From Amycolatopsis sp. 2-15 (GTDB lineage Bacteria; Actinomycetota; Actinomycetes; Mycobacteriales; Pseudonocardiaceae): a stretch of 64,000 nucleotides of DNA. A program made the translations under genes and the position numbers. Under the pieces are notes generated by a model that saw only the letters and a program-made list of their open reading frames with translations, did not search any database and was not told where the DNA came from. Positions 31,845-40,277 of the stretch are shown here, one piece after another. The DNA lies in assembly GCF_030285625.1 (NCBI RefSeq), contig NZ_CP127294.1:1064001-1128000 (forward strand), in the 5' to 3' direction. Numbering within the stretch: the stretch's first letter is position 1; each line of letters starts with the position of its first letter.

Positions 31845-32384
31845 TCAGCCGCGGGTGCGGGCGTAGTGGGCCCGGGCCTTGGCGCGGTTGCCGCAGCGGG
31901 ACATCGAGCACCACTGGCGGGTCCTTCGCGGTGACGCGTCCGCGAAGCGCAGGCCGCAGTCTTCGGCGGCGCAGACGCGGACGTCCACCGGGCTCGTCAC
32001 CAGCTCGATCACGTCGATGGCGATCAGGGCGAAGGCGGCCGCGACCGGGTTGCGCGGGGTTCGCGCCGCTTTGTGCAGCTCACCGCCCGCCAGCCGCAGG
32101 CGCGCGTGGGGCAGCGGCTCCTCGACGATTTTGTTGACGAGCTCGACATCCTGCCGGGCCGGCTGGGTGGTGACCAGCCGGTTCACGGCTTCCCTCAGCC
32201 ATTTCGCCGTTTCGAGGTCTTCCTCCGTGGCGCGCACCCGGCCCTCGATGAGACCGGCGAGCGAGAGCCACTCGGTGAGGGCTTCGGGCGAGGTCAGCAG
32301 CTCGGTCCCCTCGGCCTGGTAGCGGTCGCGCAGCGTGTTGACGAGGTCGAGACACGGCCTGCCGCCGTCGAAGACCCACTCCAT
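31845..32384 (-). CDS. CGNR zinc-finger regulator
   Basis: The roughly 179-residue protein has an ABATE-type N-terminal region (WVFDGGRPCLDLVNTLRDRY) and a CGNR zinc finger (VRVCAAEDCGLRFADASPRRTRQWCSMSRCGNRAKARAHYARTRG). ATG 32384 is chosen, since the longer start at 32408 would overlap an operator dyad. It is divergent from an alpha/beta hydrolase gene, with two TCTAACC/GGTTAGA dyads between. It presumably represses that gene and itself. Its stop lies 1 bp beyond the MpaB gene, tail to tail. Confidence 0.88.
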   Translation of the reverse strand: MEWVFDGGRPCLDLVNTLRDRYQAEGTELLTSPEALTEWLSLAGLIEGRVRATEEDLETAKWLREAVNRLVTTQPARQDVELVNKIVEEPLPHARLRLAGGELHKAARTPRNPVAAAFALIAIDVIELVTSPVDVRVCAAEDCGLRFADASPRRTRQWCSMSRCGNRAKARAHYARTRG

Positions 32385-32393
32385 GGGGTTGAT

Positions 32394-32453
32394 TCTAACC
32401 CTTGTCACCGGTTAGCCGCCTCCGGTAGCGTCTAACCTCATGATCCGGTTAGA
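32394..32453. promoter_or_regulatory. Two TCTAACC-N9-GGTTAG operators between the CGNR and hydrolase genes
   Basis: TCTAACC...GGTTAGC at 32394-32416 (last base mismatched) and TCTAACC...GGTTAGA at 32431-32453 (perfect) are both spaced by 9 bases and lie 37 bp apart. They flank or overlap both start regions, so the CGNR protein is the likely ligand. Confidence 0.7.
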
Positions 32454-32460
32454 ATCCTCG

Positions 32461-33294
32461 ATGGCCCAGGTCGGCGACCTCCGGATGCACTACCTGCGCG
32501 GCGGCGACGGCCCGCCCGTGTTTCTGGTGCACGGCTGGCCGCAGACCTCGCACTGCTGGCACCGCGTCGCGGGCCCGCTCGCCGAAACCCACACCGTGAT
32601 TGCGCCCGACCTGCGCGGTTACGGCCGCACCGACAAACCCCGCGGCGGCTACGACAAGCGCACGATGGCCACCGACCTCGCTCAGCTCGCCGAGCAGCTG
32701 GGGTTCGACCGGCTGGCGGTGGTCGGCCACGACCGCGGCGGCCGCGTCGGGCACCGCTGGGCACTGGACCGTCCGGAACAGGTCGAGCGCCTGGCCGTCC
32801 TCGACATCGCACCGACGCGCGAGATGTGGAAGCGCCTCGACTCCGACGTCGCGAAGGGCTACTGGCACTGGTTGTTCCACCTGCAGCCCGACCTGCCGGA
32901 ACTGCTGGCGGGCAGCAACATCGCCGCCTACCTGGGCTACTTCTTCGAACGCTGGACGTTCCAGCGCCAGGGCCTGCCCGCCGAAGACGTCGACGAGTAC
33001 GTGCGCGCCTTCTCCGCCCCGGGCGCCCTACGCGCCGGCTTCGACGACTACCGCGCCTCCTTCCCGGACGACGCCACCCTCGACGACGCCGACTACGCCG
33101 CCGGCAAGCGCCTCACCCAACCCGTACTCGCGATGTGGGGCGAGGCGGGGCTACTCGGCAAACTCCCAACCCTCGACCTCTGGCGCGACTACGCCGACAA
33201 CGTCACCGGCGTGGGCCTCGAGAACTGCGGCCACTTCTTGCCCGAGGAAAAGCCGGAAACGGTGGTGTCGCATTTGCAGGAGTTCTTGGGTTAG
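32461..33294 (+). CDS. Alpha/beta-hydrolase (haloacetate dehalogenase/epoxide hydrolase-like)
   Basis: The 277-residue hydrolase has the oxyanion region VFLVHGWPQTSHCWHRVAGPLAETHTVIAPDLRGYGRTDKP and the nucleophile elbow VVGHDRGGRVGHRWA, where Asp rather than Ser marks the dehalogenase/epoxide hydrolase class. The acid is probably in FDDYRASF...WGEAG, and the catalytic His in LENCGHFLPEEKPE. ATG 32461 (MAQVGDLRMHYL) is preferred over 32440, which lies inside an operator. Its substrate is unknown. The divergent CGNR gene is its likely regulator. Confidence 0.9.
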   Translation: MAQVGDLRMHYLRGGDGPPVFLVHGWPQTSHCWHRVAGPLAETHTVIAPDLRGYGRTDKPRGGYDKRTMATDLAQLAEQLGFDRLAVVGHDRGGRVGHRWALDRPEQVERLAVLDIAPTREMWKRLDSDVAKGYWHWLFHLQPDLPELLAGSNIAAYLGYFFERWTFQRQGLPAEDVDEYVRAFSAPGALRAGFDDYRASFPDDATLDDADYAAGKRLTQPVLAMWGEAGLLGKLPTLDLWRDYADNVTGVGLENCGHFLPEEKPETVVSHLQEFLG

Positions 33295-33298
33295 GGCT

Positions 33299-34014
33299 TG
33301 ATCAGCTCGTCGACCCCTCGATACGCGACACCCTCGGGGAAGCGCCGGCCGCGCGGCAAGCGAGCGCCCCACCCGGCTCGCGGTCCGCAATGCCGGGCCG
33401 AGCCGGACCGCGACCGCTTCCCGGGAGAAGCTGCCGACGTGGTGCACCGGCCTGAGTTTCCCGGTCAATCGTTGGTCAGCTCATCAACCATCAGCCGCGC
33501 GACATCCCGAGGAAACGCCGGGCACTCGACAAGTGAGCACCCACCCGGACCGCAATCCGCAACGCAGAGTGAAGCCGGACTGCGGCCGCCGCTTGCTCAG
33601 GCGGAGCGACCAGTAGCCGCCGAGGGCGGACCGCCGTGAGCTCCTCGCGTAGCCGCTGATCAGCTCGGCGACCACCAGCCGCGCCGGACCTGCGACGGAA
33701 CGCCGGCTGCGGCGAGTGAGCGCCCCACCCGGCTCACAGTCCGCAATGCCGGGCCGAGCCGGACCGCGACCACTTCCCGAGACAAGCCGCCGGAGGTCGT
33801 CGTGGCGCACCGGTGCGAGCTCCTGGCTAGCCGCTGATCAGCTCACCGGCCGCCAGCCGCGCCACGCCTCCGAGAAAACGCCGGCCGCGCGGCAAGCGAG
33901 CGCCCACCCAGCCCGCGGTCCGCAATGCCGGGCCGAGCCGGACCGCGACCACTTCCCGAGACAAGCCGCCGAAGGTCGTCGTGGCGCGTCGGCGGGGGTT
34001 TCGCGGTTAGGGCT
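33299..34014. repeat. Four imperfect tandem repeats of about 178 bp
   Basis: Units begin TGATCAGCTC (or TGGTCAGCTC) at 33299, 33473, 33657 and 33835, and the next occurrence, 34015, is the 3' end of the LLM oxidoreductase gene. The spacing is 174-184 bp. Units 1, 3 and 4 share a long block ending CGGGCCGAGCCGGACCGCGACC. The first unit starts with a near copy of the oxidoreductase gene end (GGGCTTGATCAGCTCGTCGAC at 33294-33314 and 34008-34028). No gene is seen in the 712 bp. Duplication of this gene tail is the likely origin. Confidence 0.75.
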
Positions 34015-34864
34015 TGATCAGCTCGTCGACAACCCACTGCGCGACGCCCTCCGGGAACGGTGACGGCAACCCGAGCACCACGTGCTCGAAACCGGCGTCG
34101 ACGGCCTCGCCGATGGCTTTGCGCGTGAGGGCGGGGTCCGCATAGGACACCGGCAGGTGGATCGAGCGCGTGATTTCCGCCGGGTCGCGGCCGAGCTCCG
34201 TGCAGTAGCGGTCGAGCAGGGCGCTGCGGCTCACGGCGTCGTCGAGGTCGCCGCCGGGGATGTTCCAGACGCCGGCGTGCTCCGCGGCTACGCGCAGGGT
34301 TGCGGCGGCGCGGCCACCGATGACGATCGGGGGGTGGGGGCGCTGCACGGGCTTGGGGTTGCCGAACGCGCCCTTGAGCTGGACGGTGTCGCCGGTGAAG
34401 TCGAAGGGTGTGGCGTCCGTCCACAAGCGACGGATGACGGCGCAGGCTTCGGCGAGGGCCTGCACGGCGTGCGCGGTCTCGTGGAACGGGAGGCCGTGGG
34501 CCTCGTACTCGCGCCGGGCCAGTGGGTGGCTCGGGCGGGAGCCGACGCCGATGCCGAAGTCGAGGCGGCCGGCGGAGACCACGTCGACGGTCGTGGCGAT
34601 CTTGGCGAGGACGGCGGGCGGGCGGAAGCGGTTGCTGGTGACCATGAGGCCGAGGCGCAGGCGCGAAGTTTGCGCAGCAAGGGCTGAAAGCAGCGTCCAG
34701 CCTTCGAAAATGGGCCCGTCGGGGTCGCCGACGATGGGCAGGAGGTGGTCGAAGAGCCAGGCGTGCTCGATCGCCGGCAGGGTGTCGGCTTCGTGCCAGA
34801 CGCGCACGAGGTCGGCGTAGTCCACCTGCATCGGGGCGGTCATGATGCCGAATCGAGGTGACAT
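34007..34864 (-). CDS. LLM-class F420-dependent oxidoreductase
   Basis: The 285-residue luciferase-like monooxygenase family protein starts MSPRFGIMTAPMQVDYADLVRVWHEAD, then has EHAWLFDHLLPI, LRLGLMVTSNRFRPPAVLAKIATTVDVVSAGRLDFGIGVGSRPSHP and HPPIVIGGRAAATLRVAAEHAGVWN. These fit F420- or FMN-using members abundant in actinobacteria. The substrate is unknown. ATG 34864 with AAAGGAA upstream is used. It lies 13 bp downstream of the aldo/keto reductase gene on the same strand, so an operon with a shared operator is likely. Its tail is copied in the adjacent repeat block. Confidence 0.88.
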   Translation of the reverse strand: MSPRFGIMTAPMQVDYADLVRVWHEADTLPAIEHAWLFDHLLPIVGDPDGPIFEGWTLLSALAAQTSRLRLGLMVTSNRFRPPAVLAKIATTVDVVSAGRLDFGIGVGSRPSHPLARREYEAHGLPFHETAHAVQALAEACAVIRRLWTDATPFDFTGDTVQLKGAFGNPKPVQRPHPPIVIGGRAAATLRVAAEHAGVWNIPGGDLDDAVSRSALLDRYCTELGRDPAEITRSIHLPVSYADPALTRKAIGEAVDAGFEHVVLGLPSPFPEGVAQWVVDELIKP

Positions 34865-34877
34865 CGGAAGGTTCCTT

Positions 34878-35897
34878 TCAGCGGCGACGCAATGAGGGAT
34901 CCAGCAGGGCAGGAGGGGTGTCGAACTTCTCGTGCGCGGCCAGGTCCACACCGGGCGCGACGATCTCGTCGATCGCGTCCAGCACGTCGGCGGAGAGCAC
35001 GGTGTCGGCGGCCGCGAGGTGTGAGCGCAGGTGCTCCGGCGTGCGCGGGCCGATGATCGCGCTGGTCACGGCCGGGTGCGCGGTCACGAAGCCGAGCGCG
35101 AGCTGGATCAACGTGAGGCCCGCGCCGGCGGCGACCTTCGCCAGGCGCTCCACGGCCTCGAGGCGAGCCTGGTTGGCGGGCAGCGCCAGGTCGAACCGCT
35201 GCGGCAAGGCCTTCGAGCGGCTCGTGGTGATCTCGCGCCCCTCGCGGACCGCGCCCGACAGCCAGCCGGACGCGAGCGGGCTCCACGCCAGCACGCCCAG
35301 GCCGTACTCCTCGGTCATCGGCAGCACGTCGGCCTCGATGCCGCGCTGCAGGATCGAGTAGCTGGGCTGCTCGGTGACGTAGCGGCTCAGGCGGTGCTCC
35401 CGCGCGGCCCACTGCGCCTGCACGATCTTGTACGCGGGGAACGTCGACGAGCCGAAGTAGCGGATCTTCCCGGCCCGCTGCAGGTCCGTGAGCGCGGAAA
35501 GCGTCTCCTCGTCGCTGGTCGAAGAGTCCCAGCGGTGGATCTGGTAGAGGTCGACGTGGTCGACCCCGAGCCGGCGCAGGCTGTTGTCGAGCTCGGTGAC
35601 GAGCCAGCGACGCGAGCTGCCGCGGTGGTTGCGCTCGTCGCCCATCGGCATGGCGGCCTTCGTGGCGAGCACGAGGTCGTCGCGGCGCCCGGCGATGGCC
35701 TTGCCGACCATCGCCTCCGACTCGCCGGCGCCGTACATGTCGGCCGTGTCGACGACGTTGATGCCGCCTTCCAGCGCGGCGTCGACGATCGCCGTGGCGT
35801 CGTCCTGCGTGGTCCGGCCGATCGCGCCGAAGTTCATGGCACCGAGCGAAAGCGCGCTGACCTGCACACCGGTGTGGCCCAAGGTGCGGTACTGCAT
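34878..35897 (-). CDS. Aldo/keto reductase
   Basis: The 339-residue aldo/keto reductase has the tetrad region DTADMYGAGESEAMVGKAI (Asp, Tyr), the Lys in VLATKAAMP and the His in DLYQIHRWD. AKR11/YhdN-like features are ILQRGIEADVLPMTEEYGLGVLAWSPLASGWL. ATG 35897 is adopted; upstream lies a 15-bp inverted repeat in a 184-bp gap. It heads a two-gene unit with the LLM oxidoreductase. Its NADPH-dependent carbonyl substrate is unknown. Confidence 0.92.
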   Translation of the reverse strand: MQYRTLGHTGVQVSALSLGAMNFGAIGRTTQDDATAIVDAALEGGINVVDTADMYGAGESEAMVGKAIAGRRDDLVLATKAAMPMGDERNHRGSSRRWLVTELDNSLRRLGVDHVDLYQIHRWDSSTSDEETLSALTDLQRAGKIRYFGSSTFPAYKIVQAQWAAREHRLSRYVTEQPSYSILQRGIEADVLPMTEEYGLGVLAWSPLASGWLSGAVREGREITTSRSKALPQRFDLALPANQARLEAVERLAKVAAGAGLTLIQLALGFVTAHPAVTSAIIGPRTPEHLRSHLAAADTVLSADVLDAIDEIVAPGVDLAAHEKFDTPPALLDPSLRRR

Positions 35898-35922
35898 GGG
35901 ATTGGTCCTCCGAAGAGCAAAC

Positions 35923-35959
35923 GGAACGTTGCTCCGTTAACCGTACGGAGCAACGTTCC
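35923..35959. promoter_or_regulatory. 15-bp perfect inverted repeat operator upstream of the aldo/keto reductase
   Basis: GGAACGTTGCTCCGT (35923-35937) pairs exactly with ACGGAGCAACGTTCC (35945-35959), with a 7-base spacer. Each arm contains the palindromic core AACGTT. It looks like a TetR-type operator, but no TetR gene is adjacent, so the regulator is in trans. Confidence 0.6.
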
Positions 35960-36081
35960 ACGTTTCAAGAGCGAGGTGCCAGGGGGCCGCACCTAAGGGT
36001 CCGCATCCCCCGAACCGGGGATGGATCTTCCCCCGCTTCCGTGACGATTCGGCTCCCCTGACCTCGTTACCTTTTCCCCTG

Positions 36082-37497
36082 ATGGGGACCACAAAGAGAT
36101 CGGCGCTGCTGCTGGTGCTGTGCGCGCTGGGGATCGCGCTCGGCGGCGGCACGGCGCGCGCCGACGGGGCACCGGTCGGCGCGGACATCCAGGTGGCGCA
36201 GACACTCGGCGCACGCGAGCTGACCGTGATCATCCGGCGGATCGACGTGACCCCGGGCGACCTGCACGTCGACATCGCCACGCACGCGGGCACCGCACCC
36301 GGCCCGCTGCACCTGGCGGCGGCCTCCGACGGCGTCGTGTTCTCCCGCGGCGACGTCGTGCTCGGCGCCACGCCCGGGCTCTACCCGGGCACGGTCGGCG
36401 TCGATCACGCCGGACCATGGGAATTGCAGCTGTCCGACGGCACGACCACCGCGACCATCCCGTTCGTCGTGCCTGCTCGCGTGGTGCCGCCATGGGAAAA
36501 GGCGACGTACGGCGGTTTTGTTGCGGCAGGGGCGTTTCTGCTCATCGCCTTGGTCGTGGCGGTGCGGTCACGCCGGACCGCCTACGCCCTGCTACCGGCT
36601 GGTGGGATGGTCGCGGCGCTGGCCGTCGCGGTCACCGGCGCACTGCTGTCCACCGGCACTCCCCCGCCGCCCGCGCCGGGCGCGCAGCTGGACGCGACCG
36701 TCGACAACGTCACCGATCCGTACGCGCTGTCCCGCCTGCCCGTCACGGACTACTCGCGGCCGCCGGTGAACCTGACCGTTGGCACGCAAGGAAAGTCCCT
36801 CGACCTCCACTTCACCGACGGGTCCACCGGCCGGCCCGCCGACGACCTCGTGATCCACGACGACGCCTTGGTCCACCTCATCGTCGTCTCGCCCTCGGGC
36901 CGGTTGTGGCACCTCCATCCGGTACGGGTGGCACCCGGCGAGTACCGCATCGACTTCACTCCACCGGAGTCCGGGACTTACGCAGTGGCCGCGGAACTCG
37001 AACGACGCGGCGGCGGCGTTCAGCTGGCACGGTCCACTGTGGACTTCGACGGCGTCACCGGCAACCAAGCCGAAGTTTCCGCAGGACCAGGAAAACGCGT
37101 CGTCGACGGAGTGCCGATCGACGTCACCACCACGGCCGTGCAAGCCGGCACGCCGGTCACCGTCACCGCGCACTTCCCCGCCGGCGACCTCCAGCCGTGG
37201 CTGGGCATGCTGGGCCACCTGATCGTCGTCGGGCCGCTGCCGTCGGAGCACAACGTCGGCGCCGCGGCCGCCACCGCACCGACGTGGGCCCACGCGCACG
37301 CGATGCCGCCGTACGTCCCGGGCCTGACGGGCGTGCCGGACGAAACCGTCGCCGCGTACGGGCCCGACGTGCCCTTCACGTACACCTTCCCCGCGCCCGG
37401 CCGCTACCGGCTGTGGCTGCAGGCCGAACGCGGCTGGTCCGTTCTGACCGTGCCGGTGGTGCTCGACGTGCCGGCTTTTCCCGGAGGGGGCCAATGA
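36082..37497 (+). CDS. Envelope protein with YtkA/CopC-like domains and two membrane segments
   Basis: The 471-residue protein has a signal peptide (cleavage after TARA near residue 26), an extracytoplasmic beta-rich domain (about 30-130) of the YtkA/FixH-like type, and two membrane segments (about 141-160 and 167-189). A larger domain of about 270 residues follows with many potential metal ligands: HLIVVSPSGRLWHLHPV (H264, H276, H278), then LGMLGHLIVVGPLPSEHN and AHAHAMPP near 375-410. A copper- or redox-linked envelope role is inference. It is first in a four-gene operon; the next gene's ATG overlaps its stop by 4 bp. Confidence 0.6.
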   Translation: MGTTKRSALLLVLCALGIALGGGTARADGAPVGADIQVAQTLGARELTVIIRRIDVTPGDLHVDIATHAGTAPGPLHLAAASDGVVFSRGDVVLGATPGLYPGTVGVDHAGPWELQLSDGTTTATIPFVVPARVVPPWEKATYGGFVAAGAFLLIALVVAVRSRRTAYALLPAGGMVAALAVAVTGALLSTGTPPPPAPGAQLDATVDNVTDPYALSRLPVTDYSRPPVNLTVGTQGKSLDLHFTDGSTGRPADDLVIHDDALVHLIVVSPSGRLWHLHPVRVAPGEYRIDFTPPESGTYAVAAELERRGGGVQLARSTVDFDGVTGNQAEVSAGPGKRVVDGVPIDVTTTAVQAGTPVTVTAHFPAGDLQPWLGMLGHLIVVGPLPSEHNVGAAAATAPTWAHAHAMPPYVPGLTGVPDETVAAYGPDVPFTYTFPAPGRYRLWLQAERGWSVLTVPVVLDVPAFPGGGQ

Positions 37498-37895
37498 AAA
37501 CGAAACGTCCGGTGGTGCTGATCAGCGTCGTCGTGGTGGTAGCCGCGGTGATCGCCGGCTGGCTGTTGTTCGGCGGCGGGTCGAGCGGCCCCACCGTGCT
37601 GAAGTCGACGACCGGGCCCTACACCGTGCAGCTGTCCGCGGACGCGCCACGGGTCGGCGGCAACACGTTCGCGTTCGCGGTGACCGGTCACGCCGTCGAC
37701 GGCGTGACGGTGGAGCCGGTGATGCCGCAGATGGGCCACGCCATCACGCCCGTGCCGGCGGCCGCCGACGGGCCGGGGCACTTCCGCGCCGCCGACGTCG
37801 GCCTGCCGATGGCGGGCCAGTGGGAGATCACGGTCTCCCTGCGCGGGCCGGCGGGCGCCGGCCAGGTCGTGTTTCCCGTGTTGGTCAACCAGTAA
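37494..37895 (+). CDS. YtkA/FixH-like membrane-anchored protein
   Basis: The 133-residue protein has an N-terminal membrane anchor (PVVLISVVVVVAAVIAGWLLF) and an extracytoplasmic YtkA/FixH-like domain. The segment VEPVMPQMGHAITPV supplies Met and His in the M-x-x-M-G-H pattern seen in metal-handling relatives. The start ATG 37494 has GGAGGGGG upstream and overlaps the preceding stop. It is second in the operon. Confidence 0.75.
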   Translation: MKTKRPVVLISVVVVVAAVIAGWLLFGGGSSGPTVLKSTTGPYTVQLSADAPRVGGNTFAFAVTGHAVDGVTVEPVMPQMGHAITPVPAAADGPGHFRAADVGLPMAGQWEITVSLRGPAGAGQVVFPVLVNQ

Positions 37896-37918
37896 GACCA
37901 GTAAGAAGGGGGCTGGGG

Positions 37919-39046
37919 ATGGATCTCACCGCGTCGGGGGCCCGGGTGGTCACCGCGACTCGAAGGCCAGGGCTGGCACCCGCGGGCACGGTGCTCGCGG
38001 GGTCGGTGATCTCGATGGTCGGGCTCACGTGGGACGTGCAGTGGCACGACGACGTCGGCCCGGACACGTTCTTCACGCTGCCGCACCTGTTCCTGTACTC
38101 GGGCAGCGCGATCGTCGGGCTGGCGAGCCTGGCCGTGGTGCTGCTGACCACGGCCGCGCAACGCGCCGGGCGGCCGGTGGACCCGCGCATCGGCGGGCGC
38201 GCGATCGGCGTGTTCGGCCGGACGTTCGCCGCGCCGGCCGGCTACCTCACCTCCGGCGTCGGCGCCGCGCTGTTCCTGCTCTACGGGCTGTGGGACCAGT
38301 GGTGGCACGGGCTGTACGGCTTCGACGCCGTGATCGACTCGCCGCCGCACATCGGGCTGCTGCTCTCCGTGACGTTGTCGATCATCGGCACCACGATGGT
38401 CTTCGCGGCCGCGCGGGAGCACCGCTGGGGCCGGATCGGGGTGTTCGGTTCGCTGGCCGTGCTGATCGCGTTCAGCGCGGTGACGGCGCTGGGGCTGCAG
38501 CAGGTGAACCTCGACCCGGTGGAGGCGACGTCGGTCGGCTCCACACTGTTGTCCGTGCTGCTCGTGTTCGCCGGCGCCGGGTTCCTGCGCCGGCCCGGCG
38601 GCGCCGTGGCGACAGCGGCGATCCTGGCCGTGATCCAGGCCGTCTTCTGGTGGTTCTCACCGTGGGCCGCGCGCACGTACGCCGATCTCGTCGGGCTGCC
38701 GGTGCGCGACTACGTGAGCGGCGTGCCGGACATGCCCGCGCTGATGCCGATGGCGCTCCTGCCGGTGGCGGCATTGGTCGAGGGCTACCTGCTGATCGCG
38801 CGACGGCGGGGGTGGCAGCTGGGCCGCGTGTCCGTGCTCGCGGGCGGGCTGGCCGGGCTCCTGGTCGGCGCGACCCTGCTGGTGCAGCGCGGGTTGGTCT
38901 ACTCCGGTCACGTCGGTGACCTCACGGCGGTTCTTGCGACCGGCGTCGCCGCCGGCGTGCTGGGTGTGACGGGCGGCTTCTCGGGCTGGCGCTTCGGCGG
39001 CATGCTCCGCCTGCTCGCCCCGGTTTCGGAGGGTTCGAATGCGTAA
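37919..39046 (+). CDS. Polytopic membrane protein with duplicated WDxxWH...PH motif
   Basis: The 375-residue protein has about ten membrane segments. Near the N-terminus WDVQWH...GPD...PH (W38, D39, H43, D49, H56) is matched by WDQWWH...GFD...PPH (W125, D126, H130, D136, H144). This suggests an internal duplication giving two intramembrane metal- or heme-type sites. I know no characterised family. ATG 37919 with an AAGGGGG ribosome-binding site is used, rejecting a longer frame over the preceding gene. The next gene overlaps by 8 bp, so the four genes are one operon. Confidence 0.6.
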   Translation: MDLTASGARVVTATRRPGLAPAGTVLAGSVISMVGLTWDVQWHDDVGPDTFFTLPHLFLYSGSAIVGLASLAVVLLTTAAQRAGRPVDPRIGGRAIGVFGRTFAAPAGYLTSGVGAALFLLYGLWDQWWHGLYGFDAVIDSPPHIGLLLSVTLSIIGTTMVFAAAREHRWGRIGVFGSLAVLIAFSAVTALGLQQVNLDPVEATSVGSTLLSVLLVFAGAGFLRRPGGAVATAAILAVIQAVFWWFSPWAARTYADLVGLPVRDYVSGVPDMPALMPMALLPVAALVEGYLLIARRRGWQLGRVSVLAGGLAGLLVGATLLVQRGLVYSGHVGDLTAVLATGVAAGVLGVTGGFSGWRFGGMLRLLAPVSEGSNA

Positions 39047-39587
39047 AACACTGCTGGCGCTGGGCGCGGTCATCGGCCTGCTGCTCGCCACCGCCCTGCC
39101 GGCCAACGCGTACGAGCCGGTGAACATCGTCCACACCGAACGCGTGCAGGCCGGGCCCTACGGCCTCACCGTGGGCTTCTCGACGTGGCCGCTGCGGGCC
39201 ATGCAGTCGCTGGACTTCACCTTCATCCCCGACGGCGGCATCGGCACCAAAACGGGCACGCTCGCTCTGCACAACCCCTCGGCCGCCGCGTTCCAGCGCC
39301 CGCAGCCGCTCGCGCGCCACCCGCGCAAGCGCGACGTCTGGGGTCTGGACATCCGCGCCCTGCCGACGGAGGGCACGTGGGCGTTCCGCTTCACGATCAA
39401 CGGCCCCCGGGGCCAGGGCACGGGCGAGCTGAAGAGCCTGCCGGTGCTGGCGCAGCCGGGACCGCCGATGGGGTTGAGCTGGGCGATCAGCAGCCTGCCA
39501 CTGATCGGGCTCGTGGTGCTGGTGGTCATCGCCTGGCGCCGCACGCGCGGCCGGCTGCGCGGCGGCGGGGTGCCGGCCGCCGCCTGA
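39039..39587 (+). CDS. Secreted/anchored YtkA-like protein, last gene of the envelope operon
   Basis: The 182-residue protein has a signal peptide (MRKTLLALGAVIGLLLATALPANA), a beta-rich extracytoplasmic domain (VNIVHTERVQAGPYGLTVGFSTWPL, then WAFRFTINGPRGQG) similar to the YtkA-like class, and one C-terminal membrane anchor (WAISSLPLIGLVVLVVIAWRRTRGR). It overlaps the upstream polytopic gene by 8 bp, so it is coupled. A hairpin terminator follows at 39608-39638. Confidence 0.6.
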   Translation: MRKTLLALGAVIGLLLATALPANAYEPVNIVHTERVQAGPYGLTVGFSTWPLRAMQSLDFTFIPDGGIGTKTGTLALHNPSAAAFQRPQPLARHPRKRDVWGLDIRALPTEGTWAFRFTINGPRGQGTGELKSLPVLAQPGPPMGLSWAISSLPLIGLVVLVVIAWRRTRGRLRGGGVPAAA

Positions 39588-39607
39588 TCCGCCGTGATCC
39601 GACTCGG

Positions 39608-39638
39608 GGCCGGGAGTACCGATCAGGTGCTCCCGGCC
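39608..39638 (+). terminator. Terminator of the 36.1-39.6 kb operon
   Basis: A perfect 9-bp stem GGCCGGGAG (39608-39616) and CTCCCGGCC (39630-39638) is followed by TCTT, 20 bp past the last stop codon of the envelope operon. Confidence 0.7.
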
Positions 39639-39763
39639 TCTTGATCAACAACTCACTCCGGGCAAACACCCAGGGTCAGCGCCAATCACTCGTTCGAGTG
39701 GTAGTTGGTGAAACTCTCACGCCGAGGCCCCCATGCGGGCTCCCCGGCAAATCGCGAGCCGCG

Positions 39764-40024
39764 TCAAGCGCCAGGCGGCAGATCGAACTGCCCGGCCTTC
39801 ACCGCGACCAGGAACGCCTCCCACTCGCCCCGGTCGAACACGAAGACCGGACTCGACGCGAGCTTCGTGTCGCGGACGCCGACGAGGTCGGAACGGCCCA
39901 GGTTGACCTCGACGCAGCTGCCGCCGTTCGGCTCACTGGCGAACGACTTCTCCCAGGCAGCGTCCTCGAACAGCCCCTCGGCCGCGTCCGGGTCGTAATC
40001 CTGGAGCGACGGATAATCCGTCAT
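39764..40024 (-). CDS. DUF397-domain small protein
   Basis: The 86-residue protein shows the actinobacterial DUF397 signature: AAWEKSFASEPNGGSCVEVN then GVRDTKLASSPVFVFDRGEWEAFLVAVKAGQFD. These proteins typically pair with XRE/DUF5753 regulators in development- and antibiotic-linked clusters. The ATG at 40024 is adopted. It sits near, but separate from, the XRE/DUF5753 gene at 42995-43852. Its role here is inferred from the family only. Confidence 0.88.
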   Translation of the reverse strand: MTDYPSLQDYDPDAAEGLFEDAAWEKSFASEPNGGSCVEVNLGRSDLVGVRDTKLASSPVFVFDRGEWEAFLVAVKAGQFDLPPGA

Positions 40025-40277
40025 GGGTCGTACCTCCGAGCCTCCTGCAGGGCATGCGGTCGCCACGCACGTCCCCGGCTTCTTTCTGTCACTACGGAGC
40101 AAACCGCAGGGCCAAGCGGGTGATCAACTCGACCCGATCTCGACATGAAGATTATTCCAGGAGTAGGATTAATCGCATCGATCGGGGCGCCGATGGTGGG
40201 TGAATGGCTTGCTGCATTCGGCCCAGCCCACCAGCGGAGTCCACGAACCCGCCGCAGACCTCGGGGGGAGGGACCGC

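Noticed and set aside
33299..34014. Small genes inside the 178-bp repeats
   Set aside because: Open frames of 90 to 120 codons change frame between repeat units and have no start context.
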